Shown here: piece after piece, positions 12,880 through 25,324 of the stretch | Layout of the letters: every line of letters starts with the position of its first letter | Position numbering within the stretch: position 1 is the first letter of the stretch | Source: Margaritifera margaritifera | Taxonomy: Eukaryota > Mollusca > Bivalvia > Unionida > Margaritiferidae | NCBI GenBank assembly: GCA_029931535.1 | Contig: JAQPZY010001684.1 | Location: forward strand, 2,605,001 to 2,669,000 | Length of the DNA stretch: 64,000 nt | Direction: 5' to 3' | Notes under the pieces: model-generated | Seen by the model: only the letters and a program-made list of their open reading frames with translations | Databases searched by the model: none | Told to the model about the DNA's origin: nothing | Translations under genes and position numbers: made by a program

Positions 12880-13890
12880 ATTTTGTACTTTATGCAACAA
12901 CTTATTCCTTCATGGGCAACTACTGGTATGCCACTGCCAAAGTAATTTGTACCTATTACATGAAATGCTCTGTGTTTACAAGAAAGTTGAAGAGTCTCTG
13001 TTCATTCTATGGGAGAAACCTCTAGTGGACTTGTTTGCAACTAAACACAACAACAACCTTTCATTTATGTTTCCACAGTCCCAGAGCAAAAAACTTGAGC
13101 AGTGGACTCCTTCAGCCTGAGGTGGGATCGACTGTTCGCTTATGCATTCTCTCCCTTCAGGTTAATTCCACAGATACTTCACAAGGTCAGGACATCCACA
13201 GCTTAGATTATCTTGATATCACCTCCGTGACCCCAAAGGTCTTGGTTCAATGATCTCCTCGACCTTTTGATCTACCAACTCAGGGTGTTACCTCAGTGGA
13301 TGAAATTGTTTTCACAATACAAAGGTACTCTGTTTCACACCAATCCTCCGATTCTCCACCTTCATGCTCAGCTCACCTCAGGTGACCTATATGCCAGGCA
13401 AACTTTACGAGCAAGGTTGCCAACTGCATAGTCCAGGCCCAGAGATGTTCTACATCTAAGGCCTATGATGCAAAGTGGAGAATCTTCTGTGATTAGTGCA
13501 CTGGGAAGCACATTAATCTTAGCTTCCCCTCTCTTGCTGCAGTAGCAGATTTTCTACTCTTCCTTTTTGAGGAGAGCTCTTGTTTGTTCTCTGCAATCAA
13601 TGGTTATAGGGCTGCCCTTCAAACATTCTTAAATTCTCCAAAGGTCAGTCCATTGGCTCAGATCCTCCTTTGGTGAATCTTATTAATTACTTTGAGCTTC
13701 GGAGACCGGTGTCTCACTTGTTAGTGCCAAGATTGAATCTCTCGTGTTTTGTTGGTGTTGACAAAAAAACTTGTATTACCTTTGAGTGAGACTTCATTTG
13801 AAAATCTTGCGCTTAAAACCATCTTTCTTCTACCTGTAGTGTCAGTGCAGAGAAGTGAACTACATGTTTTATCAATAGAGGATTTTAATT
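12880..13890 (+). pseudogene. DIRS-like retroelement fragment: RNase H and tyrosine recombinase
   Basis: Decayed plus-strand coding blocks in shifting frames. LVDLFATKHNNNLSFMF and DSFSLRWDRLFAYAFSPF (13015-13150) match the RNase H end of DIRS polyproteins. LLDLLIYQLRVLPQWMK and GTLFHTNPPILHLHAQ follow. KAYDAKWRIFCD, AAVADFLLFLFEES and SAINGYRAALQTF (13450-13630), then RSELHVLSIED (13850), match the DIRS tyrosine recombinase. Several stops and shifts make it non-functional. The reverse transcriptase part is absent (5'-truncated). Confidence 0.75.
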
Positions 13891-14150
13891 TTAATTATGT
13901 AATACTTACCTGTCACTGTTAGATGCCCCTTCCTCCCAACCCGCTGACGTCCTTCATTAGTCAAGGTCCAAGAAAAAAATGAGGATACACTATTGCTGAT
14001 GACAGCAAATCAGACTGGGTTGATGCAGGTGTTTTAAGAATTTGTAGAACAGGAGGATGGTGCATCTAGTACAGATGAGGTTTTTCCATTGCGGAAAGAG
14101 TAAGCTAAACAATAGTGTCAGGTAAGTATTACATAATTAAAATTAGTTTT
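13886..14150. repeat. Inverted-repeat terminal region after DIRS-like fragment 1
   Basis: ATTATGTAATACTTACCTGTCAC at the left is matched by an inverted copy at the right (GTGTCAGGTAAGTATTACATAAT). The pair brackets about 190 bp directly downstream of the recombinase remnant. DIRS elements carry inverted termini and an internal complementary region, so this may be the 3' end of the element. Comparable pairs occur at 19130-19445 and 30368-30925. Confidence 0.55.
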
Positions 14151-14185
14151 ACCCCCCCCCCCAAAAAAAAAAAAAAACTACGTGT

Positions 14186-14285
14186 TTGTTCTACTGATTA
14201 CTCCTAACAAACTGCATAGACCCAGATCTGCCATCGCATTATGCAAAAGCAGATCTGGGTCTGTGCAGTTTGTATTTAGACTTGA
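14186..14285. mobile_element. Palindrome-rich MITE, partial copy 2
   Basis: A near-perfect hairpin with arms AAACTGCATAGACCCAGATC and its complement around the loop ATCGCATTATGCAAAA. It ends 98 bp before the acceptor of exon B. Same family as 517-670. Confidence 0.65.
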
Positions 14286-14383
14286 CTTATAAGCAAGTAT
14301 AGACAGTAAATATATTAAATTCATGCAATCTTTGTTATAGATAAATCTTGTTTCTTCACATGTCTATTTTTTCTTATATATAG

Positions 14384-14489
14384 ATACAGAGGTAGAACGG
14401 GGAAAATTGAATGAGGTTGTGATTGGAGCATCCATAATGTCATCAACAATGGTGCTGGTAGCTGGTGCAGCATCAACCATAGTATTTAT
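14384..14489 (+). CDS. Membrane protein exon B (transmembrane helix)
   Basis: Acceptor TTATATATAG at 14383, donor TTTAT|GTAAGG. It encodes TEVERGKLNE and then a hydrophobic run of about 25 residues beginning VVIGASIMSSTMVLVAG. Small residues (G, A, S) along the helix are typical of single-pass receptors. It ends in phase 2, completed by the first base of exon C to give Ile. Confidence 0.7.
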
Positions 14490-15458
14490 GTAAGGATAGA
14501 CTGTTACAATTATGTTTTTATCATCTTTGTTTGCATGTAAATTTATTGAACTGTATGACTGTGAATCATTTGTTATATTGATGAAGTATTACACAACCCA
14601 CAAAATAGATTTGCACTGGTTTGTTGATTTACTTTAATGTGCTGAATTTTCATTGAGAATTTGTAATTATTCCACAAAATCTAGGATTATCAGCATCTCT
14701 GAAGTTATAAGGCAGGCCTTCTGGGCCTGTCATTGAAGAAATATACTACTTTCATCAAACTCTCATTCATATCACTATTTAAACCAGTGTATGATTGAAA
14801 CTCTGTCAAAATAGAAATAGCCCATGTGTGAAATGCAAAAAGTGAGGGTTTCATTCTTCTTTAGATAACTTGTATGAAGTGCAGAAGAGCTTATGCTCAA
14901 CACCTGCAGAGTTGCATCTAGGACACAAGATTGCACGATTCCTGCAAAAAATGTGAAAATACACCCCTAAATTGTCTCCTTGTGCTCAAAATAGTCAATG
15001 ATATAAATGTCAGATGCCGAGTTCTAATAGGCTGTCTTGGCTATGCATACCTTGTGCCCCAAAGGTGCTGTGACAAAATAGAGAAACAACTCAAACTTCG
15101 TACACTTTTTAATTTTTTGAGAGAGACATAATTCCAAAGAATGGACTGAAAGTTTTGATGATGAACAAAAGGCAAATCTGAAAAGTGGAAGTGTTTTTCA
15201 ATACTGTATTACCAGCCCATATTGAGTTTGCTGGACCTGTTGCCTGATAGTTGATGGGCTAAACTGATTCACTTTTCCTATTTTTGTCAGTATGTGTTAA
15301 GATGACATAGTTCATTTGTATGAGCTGTAAATGCCAAAAATTCAGTTTTAAATCAAAAAGTTGATTTTGATCAACTGTGTGAATCATTTTGCTGCTCAGT
15401 TAAATCTAAATGCTTTGGTGACTGGGAAGACAATTATGGTATATATTCGCATAAAAGT

Positions 15459-15635
15459 CTAGTTCAACTGAAAACAACATAGACCCTGTTCTGTCGTTCC
15501 ATAATGTGCTGGCAGATTAGGATCTATGTTGTTTGTTCTACTGATTACTCCTAGCAAAATACATAGACCCAGATCTGCTGGTGCATTATGCAATGGTAGA
15601 TCTGGGTCTCTGCAGCTTGCAGTTGAGCTTGACTT
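15459..15635. mobile_element. Palindrome-rich MITE, full copy 3
   Basis: Ends AGTCTAGTTCAACTG and CAGTTGAGCTTGACT are inverted repeats. Two internal hairpins flank the constant joint TTTGTTCTACTGATTACTCCTAGC. This is the best preserved full-length copy, about 177 bp. Confidence 0.65.
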
Positions 15636-16169
15636 TTAAATGAGTATATATTGTAGTTATAGCTGAAAACAATGCAGAAAGTGATTAATTCAGCATTCAC
15701 CAACCTGTGAATTTTTTGAAATTGAAATTTGCTATGAAATCTAATATTTGTTCAATTACTCTTTGAAAAGAATTTTGGGGCAGGGGACATTTTTATGAGC
15801 AAATTTTAGCTGTATACAAGTTCACATGATCCTTTGTGAATTTTCACCTAATTTTGCTTGTTAAAATGCACATGAACAAGTCCATGTCAGGTCTTATGTG
15901 AGACTCTCATGATTTTTATATTAGCAATTTTGGTATGGGTAGGGTTGCATATAGATTTTTACAAATTTGGGCCATGTACCCTCTTATCTCTAGAAAAAGT
16001 TGTGCCAACCAAATGAGGTTAGTGGGCTCAATGTTCATAATGAAAAACGTACTGGAAATAAAGATTGTATCAACTAAAATAAACATCATTAGGCTTCCAC
16101 TTATATGTGACAGACAGACATTGCTTCTGCATGTAATATTATCTAGGGTGATAGAAATCATTCACAACA

Positions 16170-18650
16170 CAAATTCATGGAGATTACTCAAGACTCTTCC
16201 CAGTTCCAAATCCAATGGAAAGCTCAGACCATTAATCAACTTAAGTTCTCTCAAACAGTACATACAGGCAACCAAGTTTACGATGAAGACTCGGACATCG
16301 ATCTTCAGTGCCATCCAGGAGGGAGACTTTGCGGTCAGTCTAGATGTGTAACTTTATATTCCCATTCACAGGTCTTCCAGGACATTCCTGAGGTTCTGTC
16401 TTATGGACATTGTGTACCAGTTCAGGCTGTCCATTTTGGTCTGAATCTTAGCTGCCAAAAGTCATGGATAGGGTTGTGTAACACTTTAAGACCACCTCCA
16501 CATTCCTGACATAGAATTATCTGGACAGCATTCTCCAAAAACACAAAGTGAACAACTCTTGATACAGAAAAATGAAATTCCTTGTTTCTTACTTGCTTTG
16601 CCTTGGATTCATTAACAACAAGGACAGATTAATTCTTATATCATCCCAGCATTTTATTCATCTGGGCATGGATTTAAAATCTTGCTAAAATGAGTCCCAC
16701 AGTATGCCTCCCACAGTATCAGCCCTTGAAGATCATCTCATTGGTGTTTTTCATCCACATGGACAGCCAGATTTCAGCCTTGGAATTACTTTACCTTGTG
16801 GATCTTCTCAGTGCAGCCAAGGATCTCCCAGCTGTGGACTGATTTTATATCAGACCCCTGCAGATGGTATCATCATTTTAGCTGAAACATTGCAGATTAG
16901 ATCACATGGCCAAAGTTTTGGAATACATTAGATTTCATCGCAGGAAATGGATGAATCTATCATGGCTTTACACTTCTGCATCAGGCATTGGAAATCACAG
17001 TTTGCACAGACAACAGTATGACAGGCTCAGTTGCCTATCTCCTGCTTCCTTGGCAGAAGTGAGTGGGGTCTCGTCCCTTCAGGAGTGATCCAAGCACATC
17101 AGTGTCAAGGAGATGGAAGCTATAGGAGACGCTATTCAAAAAGTGTGTTCTAATTCTTTCTGACAATGCAGCTGTAATCAATTATCGTTGAATCAAGGAG
17201 GAAACCAGATTTACAGATCTGTGCATTCTTGTTCAGAATTTTCTCAGATGGTGTATTGTTGACAAATCTACTTTTAAGTGTACCATATCCCTGACAGCCT
17301 CAGTGTCCTAGTGGACTTGCAGTTCAGATGGAATCAGCTGATTTACATAGAATGTTCCATTCACCCTTCCATCTTCAGTTGAATTTGCTTCCAGTCCGGT
17401 GGACCCCTAGAGGACCTCATTGTAATGAAATGGAACACCAAGTTTGGACAAGTGATGTCCTTTTGCTGAATTGGAATGGTCTAAATGCGTATGCCTTTCC
17501 CCTAACCCCTATGATTCCCAAGGTCATTCAGAATGCAAGTGCAGATTGATCCTGGTTGCTTCTCTCAAGTGGGAGAAATCTTGGATAAATGACTAAGTCT
17601 AGCAATGGAGATTCCAGGAACATTTTGTCATCTCCACACCTTTTCAAACTGCATGCATGGCTCATATCAAACAAGCTCTTAGAAAGAAACATTTCAGCAA
17701 TCTGGTGGTGGAAAGAATCACTGGGGCAAGAATGCATACCACTCTGAAAGCCTATGAGGGAAAATGGAGGGTCTTCTCCCAGTGGTGCAAATAGAGGAAC
17801 ATCATTCCTTTCAAATCATCTGCATTTTCTGCATATTGCTAACTTCCTCATTTGGCTCATCAAGAAGTTAGTCCCAATTATGATCAAGAGCCACTGTTCC
17901 ATGATTTCCGACATCTTCCATCGTGAAAGAGAGAATATATGCCAGAACAAAGACCTCTCCAACCTCTAGATGATTTTTACTTGCCTTGGCCAAAGGCTTA
18001 AATTAAATAAATCATTCTTTGAAGCACTGTCCAAAGCCTTAATGATCCTAGTTACCCTAGCTTTAGTAGGCAGAATCTGCAAACTTCATGCCTTTAGGCT
18101 TATTTGTTGATCTGAACTTCCTGCAATCTCATCACGATGCTTTGGTTTTCTTATGACAGCCCCTGCTTTCATTGCTAAGAATAGGTTCATGGGGAAAAAA
18201 AGTCTTTTGCTTTGAAACCCATATCTTCAATAGACCTTTCATTGCAGGTACATCTCTATCACTATCACTCCATCAGATTATTGAAGTGGTACTTGAAATG
18301 TACTAAGCATATCAGAAGAGGGAAATCTCACATGTTTTTACCACTCAAACAAGGAAAGGACAATATTTTCACTCAAGCTTTTTTGTTCTGGACTCATTGG
18401 GTTGTTCACTTAGCCAACAAAGAATTAACTCAAGATCATATGAATTTCTTGTGCATAATGGCTAATGATATCAGTGCAGTTGCTGCCAGCCAAGCATTCT
18501 AGCAAAATTGCTCTCTGACCGATGTTTCTAAAGCTAAAGGATGAAGGTCTAATATGACATTTTCCTGTTTCTGCCTGCAAGTACTTTTATCGCAAAAGGT
18601 ACAATTCAACCTGGCAGGTCCTATATAGGCAGGTTTACACGCCACTTTCC
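16170..18650 (+). pseudogene. DIRS-like retroelement remnant: RT, RNase H, tyrosine recombinase
   Basis: Plus-strand blocks in the order expected for a DIRS polyprotein. Reverse transcriptase start: SNGKLRPLINLSSLKQYI and FAVSLDV (16210-16350). RNase H region: ILSDNAAVINYR (about 17150) and VLLLNWNGLNAYAFPLTPM (17455-17515). Tyrosine recombinase: KAYEGKWRVFSQWC (about 17750) to NDISAVAASQAF and a following block with SNMTFSCF (18460-18570). Many stops and shifts break the frame, including one just after the first RT block. No gag is recognised. It sits sense-oriented in the intron between membrane-protein exons B and C. Confidence 0.75.
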
Positions 18651-18717
18651 CAGGTCCTTTAGCAGCTTCATAATGATGCAGGTTACTCTACTTGATTTGT
18701 AGGAATAAATTCTCCTT

Positions 18718-19059
18718 TTAAGGCTGTCTCTCTTCATCAGTCTGTGTTATTTTTTGCCTGAATCTCATACTTAATGTTAAGCTGCTGAGAATCATGCTGC
18801 TTACACTTCTGCACTGCCTCTGTTCAAAGTCTGTAGCTCCAGTATGGATGAGACTCCGCCAGGTGGAGCGATCCTGTGTGAGGTCTTCCCAAGACCCAGG
18901 GTCAATGTTGCAGTGTTTCAAGGATGACTTGAGTGAATATTTGAAGCATTTCTTCTGTCCACCCTGAGATTGCTTTCCATCCTTCAGCTCACCGCAGAAG
19001 ATCTTCTTTAGTAGTACCTCTTCTGATATCCTGGTGTCATCAGACATAACTCCCATCAC
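18718..19059 (-). mobile_element. LINE 3' fragment, antisense
   Basis: The minus strand encodes KKIFCGELKDGKQSQGGQKK, then WEDLTQDRSTWRSL and FEQRQCRSVSS. The nucleotide sequence is nearly identical to the 3' end of the LINE at 24936-25155 in the opposite orientation. Only the tail is present, as expected for a 5'-truncated insertion. Confidence 0.85.
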
Positions 19060-19129
19060 CTCTTACCTATTCTCTTAACATATGATTAGGTAATGTATTT
19101 AAAGAAGAAACCAAATTCTGAAGTTAAAC

Positions 19130-19445
19130 TTATTTCTTCAATAATACTTACCTGATCATAGTGTGGGCACTCCCTCTGAACCTGTCTGCGCTACACCCCT
19201 GGCAGAGCATCCACTTCCAGTCCAGTAGTATCAGATGAATGGTGGGACTTGGCACCAATCCTCACAGTCCTGGGGGGAGGGACCATTCATATCTTACTTC
19301 TGTCTCAGTAGGCAGATGACATTACAGGACTTTAGTGCTAAAATAAACCAAAGGACAATATTATGGTCTTTTGTTTAGTTTGGGAGGGAGGGATTTGTGA
19401 GGTATTGGAAGGACTCCTAACAGTAAGTATTATCAAAGAAACATA
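19130..19445. repeat. Inverted-repeat element resembling DIRS-like terminus
   Basis: TTTCTTCAATAATACTTACCTG at the left pairs with CAGTAAGTATTATCAAAGAAAC at the right, enclosing about 270 bp that includes a GGGGGGAGGGA tract. It lies downstream of the second DIRS-like remnant, separated from it by the antisense LINE tail. It ends 140 bp before exon C. Confidence 0.5.
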
Positions 19446-19584
19446 TTTACTTCAAAAACTGATTTTCATGCTTGAGTGACTTTATTTTCAGCTATCCATT
19501 CTTTACACCCAGAATATATTGAACCCTAATTTAGTGACCTATAATAAAGTTTGGACTATAATTAGATATCTTTTGTTGTTTCAG

Positions 19585-19666
19585 AAGATACCGTCAGAAA
19601 CGGAATATGCAGCAGCACCAAAGGAGACTGACAACATTCAGAATGAGACATACTTCAGCTAATATG
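19585..19666 (+). CDS. Membrane protein exon C (basic juxtamembrane segment)
   Basis: Acceptor GTTGTTTCAG at 19584, donor AATATG|GTAACT. It encodes RYRQKRNMQQHQRRL and continues to HTSANM, giving about ten Arg/Lys directly after the membrane helix. This fits the positive-inside rule and places the downstream tail in the cytoplasm. It ends in phase 0. Confidence 0.7.
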
Positions 19667-19942
19667 GTAACTACCACATATAACTACAGACAGCATCACA
19701 TGATACTCAGGCAAATCAGGGTTTATGCTGTTTCCTGTGAACCTGTATATAGCATGCACCGAGCGGTGAACAACATAGACGTAGAGCTGCAGTTGTATAA
19801 TGCAGGCAGATCATGGTCTTTGCTGTTCTTGCTATATTTTGATTCACAAGATCACAAGTTTATTCAAATCCATGTATGGACAGCATTGAAGTGTACAAGT
19901 CCAGAATACTGCTATACACTGAGTAGTAATGTTATCATGTCT

Positions 19943-19948
<6 letters not shown>

Positions 19949-19985
<37 letters not shown>
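19949..19985. repeat. (CA)n microsatellite
   Basis: About 18 CA dinucleotides. Confidence 0.97.
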
Positions 19986-19988
<3 letters not shown>

Positions 19989-20164
19989 CTTAAGTATGGA
20001 ACAATAGTAAGTATACCCTTTACATCTTAACAGAGATTAAAACCTAATGTATATTTTAATAAAACTACCTGTTAGACAGTTCATTGATACAGTAATAATT
20101 TGTTTTATATACCTGCCATAAGTCAGAGCATATTATATAATGAATATGTATATCTTACTGTCTC

Positions 20165-22325
20165 TGTCCAATTATGTTTCTGCACAATAACTTGAATTGT
20201 TTACCATCTACAGTTACCAAACTTTGTGGATGGTATACACTTGTGGTAAGGAAGAACCCTATAGATTTTGGGCTCAGTGATCAAAATCACTGTGACTTAT
20301 AGAAGAAAAAATGATTTCTACACAATATCTCGAGTTATCCACCATCTACAGTTACCAAATTTTGGGGATGCTTGCACTTAGGGCAAGGAAGAACCATTTA
20401 GATTTTGGGCTTAAAGATCAAGGTCACTGTGATTTAAGAGAAGAAAAATGGTTTCTACACAATATTTTGAGTTGTCCACCATCTACAGTTACCAAATTTT
20501 GTGGATGGCTTGCACTTGGGATAAGGAAGAAGCCTATATATTTGGGGGTCAAAAGTTCAATGGTCAAAATAATACGACTGAAAGAAGAAAAATTGTTTCT
20601 TCACAATAACCTTAGTTCTACGCCACAGACCTGGACCAACCTTTGTGAATGACTTGCATTTGGGGTAAGTCAGAAGGGTTTTGATTTTCAGGTCGAAGGT
20701 CAATGTTACTGTGACTGAAAAAAACAAAATGGTTTTCACAAAATAACATTAGTTCTATGATACAGACTTGGACCAAATTTTGTTGATGGCTTCCACTTAG
20801 GGCAAGGAAGAAGGATACTGACATACAGTTCAAAAGGTCAAAGGTCAAGGTCATTGTGACTGAAAGAAAAAATGAGCTTTTGCATAATAACTTCATTTCT
20901 TGACCACATACCGTAATCAGTGTTTGTGGATGTCTTGCACTTAAGATATGGTAGAAGCCTATTGATTTAGGAGGTCAAAGGTCAAGATTGTGGTTCAAAG
21001 AAAAATGGATTTTGCAGAACAACTTTTCTTCTAGAGTAAGTTCCTTGACCAAACTTTGTGGATGGCTTGCACTTAGGGTAATAAATTTCCTTTAGATTAT
21101 GGTGTCCAAATGTCAGAGGTCACATTTATGGTAAGTCTAATAAACAGTAATGTTCTCTGCGCAGTAAGTTTAGTTCAAGACTACATACCTTGACCAAAGC
21201 TCCTGGTCATTGAGACCCTTTGGACAGTAATCTCCAGAATCAACCATGATCTACTAGGATGGGTATATAATGTGCCCTTAACAGTTATTTTTTGAAGAAA
21301 TGAAGTTCATCCTCTACCTCATGGGTACAGATTTTTACAGACCTATTGTTGTTTTTTGAATTTTTTTATATCTACCAGTTTCTATCCCCAGTCAATGGGA
21401 AAAGGTTCTAGTTTTGGTCAGACTGTGGTGGAAGTTATTGCTCTTTAGAGTGGTTAGATAAGTGGCCTTTTTTATTGGATCATGAAATAAATTTGTCCTA
21501 ATTTTGTTTTTATTATACACTCACCATCAGCAGGAGCATATTATGTTATGATGTAGCCCATCAGTCTGTTACCAATTTGGTTTTGCAGATTAACTCAAGT
21601 TCTCCACCATCTAGTTACCAAATTTTGATGTTGGCTTACTTTTGGGGTAGGGAAGAACCCTATACATTTTCAGGCTTAAAAGGTCAAAGGTCAAGGTCAC
21701 TGAGACTGAAAGAAAAATTGTTTCTGCATAATGACTTGAGTTCTCCTTCTACATTTACCAAACTTTACAGATGGTTTGTACTTTGGATAATGAAAAACCC
21801 TATCAATTATGGGTCAAAGGTCAAGGTCACTGTGACTGTACGAAGTAAAATGGTTTCTTTACAATAACATTTATTATACATCACAAACCCAGACCAACTT
21901 TTGTGGATGGCTTGCTCTTGGGTTAAAAAAGAAGGATACTGACTTTTGGGCCAAAATGTCAAAGGTGACTGAAATAAGAAAAATGGTTTCTGCACAAAAA
22001 TTTCAGTTGTCAACCATGTATCTTCACCAAAGTTTCTGAATGACTTACATGTGGTTAAGAAAGAAGACTATTGATTTTGTGGTCAAAGGTTAAGATCACT
22101 GTGACTGAAAGAAGAAAAATATTTTTGCATAATATCTTTAGTTCTAGACCATGTACCTTGATCAAAATTTGTAGAGGGCTTGCCCTTAAAGTATGGTTGA
22201 GACCTATTGATTTGGTGGTCAAAAGGTCAAAGGTGAAGGTCATTGTGGCTTAAAGAATTTTTTTTCTTTTAAACTTTTGTTCTAGAGTAAGTTCCTAGTC
22301 CAAACTTTGTGGATGGTTTGCATAT
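20165..22325. repeat. ~140-bp diverged tandem array (AAGGTCAAGGTCAC family)
   Basis: Around fifteen units recognisable by TTTCTGCACAATAACTTGAG, CCAAATTTTGTGGATGGCTTGC, AAGGAAGAACCCTAT and AAAGGTCAAGGTCACTGTGAC. The array is interrupted by a LINE at 22325 and resumes at about 25325. A related degenerate stretch lies at 28750-29300. Confidence 0.8.
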
Positions 22326-22559
22326 GTCAGGTCAGGTATTGCCTGCTATGGTAAATAACAGTAGATGGTACTACCTGTGACTGTTGATCCAGAGTGGACA
22401 GCTACACCTGGCTCCCTCTGGAAAATCCCTTATGGTGGATCAGGTGGCTGAGCAGATGTGCTCATCCCCCAACTGTGAAGGCAGATGGCAAGTCTGTGTG
22501 GACAGTGCAGGGCATCAGCTCAGGTGCAGTAGGAACTGATGGCCATCCACAGTAACCGG

Positions 22560-23310
22560 ACAAGCTCATCATCCTTGGTGACTTCAGTACTAGAGTTGGC
22601 ACAGTTCACCAGACATGACCAGATGTCATTGGCAAATTTGGATTTGGCAAATTCAACAACAATGGACTCCTCATACTGAGAAAATGTGCTGAACATGACC
22701 TCCTAATCACCAACACAGTATTCTGCCTGCCAAACTGCAACAAGATGTCTTGGATGTACCCACACTCCAAGCACTGGCATCTTATTGACTATATCATCAT
22801 CAGGAGAAGAGACAGGCAGGATGTCCGAGTGACGAAGGCCATGAGAAGTGCAGAATGCTGGACTGACCACAGACTCATAGTCTCCAAGCTCTATATCTGG
22901 ATTCAGCCTAGCAGACAACCTCAAGGCAAAAAGGTGCCCAAAAAGCTTAATGTTGCCAATTGAAACAGGAGAATGTGAAACAGGCATTTGTCTAAGAACT
23001 GTGCAGCCAACTGGATACAATCGATACGAACTTCGAGAATTTCGAGGAAAACTGGGCATCCTTCAGAGACTTTGTGTACTCAACTGCATCCAAAACCCAC
23101 GGTACCACCACATGTAAACATCAAGATTGGTTTAATGAGAACGATGCTGCCATACAGAGACTTCTGAATGAGAAACATTGGCTACAGAAGGCCTATTTAG
23201 AAAACATCACTTCATCATCTAAGAAGGTGCCTTCAACAACATCAAGAGGACTGTCCAGTGCAAACTCAGAGAGTTGCAAGACTCATGGCTGAGCAATAAG
23301 GCAGATGAGA
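22560..23310 (+). pseudogene. LINE endonuclease C-terminal part and linker
   Basis: LIILGDFSTRVGT contains the GDF motif of exonuclease-endonuclease-phosphatase domains. A stop codon follows near 22617. Then NNGLLILRKCAEHDLLITNT, a TDHRLIV motif (last catalytic His of the fold, about 22863-22885) and linker text with WFNENDAAIQRLLNEK (about 23125-23175) follow. Stops at 22617 and 22962 and a shift near 23280 break it. Confidence 0.75.
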
Positions 23311-23478
23311 TTCAGTCCTATGCAGACAGGAATGATGATGAAGAACTTCTATGATGCTCTGAAGACAATCTATGGGCCACAGTCATCAGGAACATCTCTG
23401 CTCACTGACAAAGAAAAGATACTACAAAGATGGGCAGAACACTTCAATAACATCCTCAATTAACAGTCATCTATCAGT

Positions 23479-25155
23479 GTGGAGGCAATTGATCGACTGC
23501 CGCAAGTGGAAATCAACATATCACTTGCTGATCCTCCAGAGCTGACTGAAGCTGTGAAAGCAATCGATCTGCTGTCAAATGGCAAAGCGCCTGGAGCAGA
23601 TGCTATACCAGCCGAAGTCTACAATGCCGGATGCTCACACATGGAACAGAAACTGACAGAACTCTTCCAGTCAATGTGGACTCAGGGAACTGTACCCCAG
23701 GTGTAAAAGGATGCATCCATCGTCCACTTGTACAAGCAGAAATGCAACAGACAATCCTGCGACAACCATCTGGGCATCTTTTTGCTGTCAATAGCCGCAA
23801 AATCCTTACCAGAATTCTGCTGAATCATCTTGTGCGTCACATCGATCAAGGGCTCCTGCCAGAGAGTCAGTGTGGCTTCAGGAAAGGACGAGGGACCACA
23901 GACATGGTGTTTGCAGCTCATCAACTCCAAGAGAAATTCAAAGAACAGATCTCCAACCTGTACACGACATTCATCGACCTGACAAAAGCCTTTGACACAG
24001 TCAGCCGTGGAGGCCTTTGGAAGATCATGGCAAAATTTGGTTGCCCAGAGAAATTCATTGTGATGGTTCAGGAATTCCATGTTGGCTTGCTCACTCATGT
24101 TGTAGATGACGGCAAGTCATCTGAACCATTCCCAGTCACGAATGGAGTCAAGCAAGGCTGTGTGTTGGCCCCGACCCTTTTCAGTATGATGTTCTCTGCC
24201 ATGCTTACTGATGCCTTCTGTAACTATGATACTGGGATTGACATCAGATACCAGACTGATGGCAAGCTGTTCAATCTGAGAAGGCTACAGGCGAAGACAA
24301 AGTTTCAGAAAGTGACTGTTCGTGATCTCCTAATTGCTGACAAATGTTCCCTGAATGCCAAATCTGAGTCTGAGTCTGACATGCAACACAGAATGGACCA
24401 TTTCTCTTCAGCTTGTGACAGTTTCAGTCTCACAATCAGTATCAAGAAGACAGAAGTGATGCACCAACCTGCACCAGGAAAGCCTTAAGTTGAACCTACC
24501 ATCACAGTAAATGACCAAATCCTCATGGCAGTGGACAAGTTTACCTATCTTGGTAGCACACTGTCATATGCAGTCCACATAGATGATGAAACCAATGCCA
24601 GAATTGCTAAAGGACGTGTGGCATTTGGCAGACTACATGCAAATGTGTGGGAGCGCAGAGGCATCAGTCTACAAACAAAACTTTAAGTCTACAAAGCCAT
24701 TGTGTTGCCGATCCTGCTCTATGCTTGCGAAACCTAGACGATGTACAGATGCCATGCCAAGAAGCTGAACCATTTTCACATGGGCTGCCTGAGGAAAAAG
24801 ATGAGGATAAGATGGCAGGTCAGGGCCCCAGACACTGAGGTTCTTACATGGGCAGGGATTCCAAGCATCCATATTCTGCTGATGAAATCACAGTTGAGAT
24901 GGGCAAGCCATGTCACCAGGATATCAAAGAACTACTACTAAAGAAGATCTTCTGCGGTGAGCTGAAGGATGGAAAGCAGTCTCAGGGTGGACAGAAGAAA
25001 TGCTTCAAATATTCACTCAAGTCATCCTTGAAACACTGCAACATTGACCCTGGGTCTTGGGAAGATCTCACACAGGATCACTCCACCTGGCGGAGTCTCA
25101 TCCATACTGGAGCTACAGACTTTGAAAAGAGGCAGTGCAGAAGTGTGAGCAGCAT
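23479..25155 (+). pseudogene. LINE reverse transcriptase, frame-broken
   Basis: LLSNGKAPGADAIPAEVY starts the RT (23566-23625). A TAA at about 23704 and a shift follow. A 285-codon frame (23631-24488) then carries LLPESQCGFRKGRGTTD, FIDLTKAFDTVSR (first catalytic Asp) and NGVKQGCVLAPTLFSMMF. At the catalytic box the expected F/YADD reads IADK (about 24329), so the third catalytic Asp is lost even where the frame is open. The C-terminal region continues in other frames to WEDLTQDHSTWRSL and RQCRSVSS. It cannot encode an active enzyme. Confidence 0.85.
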
Positions 25156-25324
25156 AATTCATACATCCTCTATTGATAAACCGAACTCAAGCGGAATCTC
25201 CTGTCAAGTGAGCTACAGACAGTTCAGAGCACAAATTGACTTGATCGCATATTCACAGAAACCAAACCAATTAGTTATATCATGGTCATCTTCGAACTCA
25301 AAGGACGAACGACAAAAATAAAGA

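Noticed and set aside
19607..19993. 128-codon frame starting at the ATG in exon C
   Set aside because: Only the first 60 bases belong to the spliced exon, which ends at 19666; the rest reads through the GTAACT donor into the intron and a (CA)n tract.
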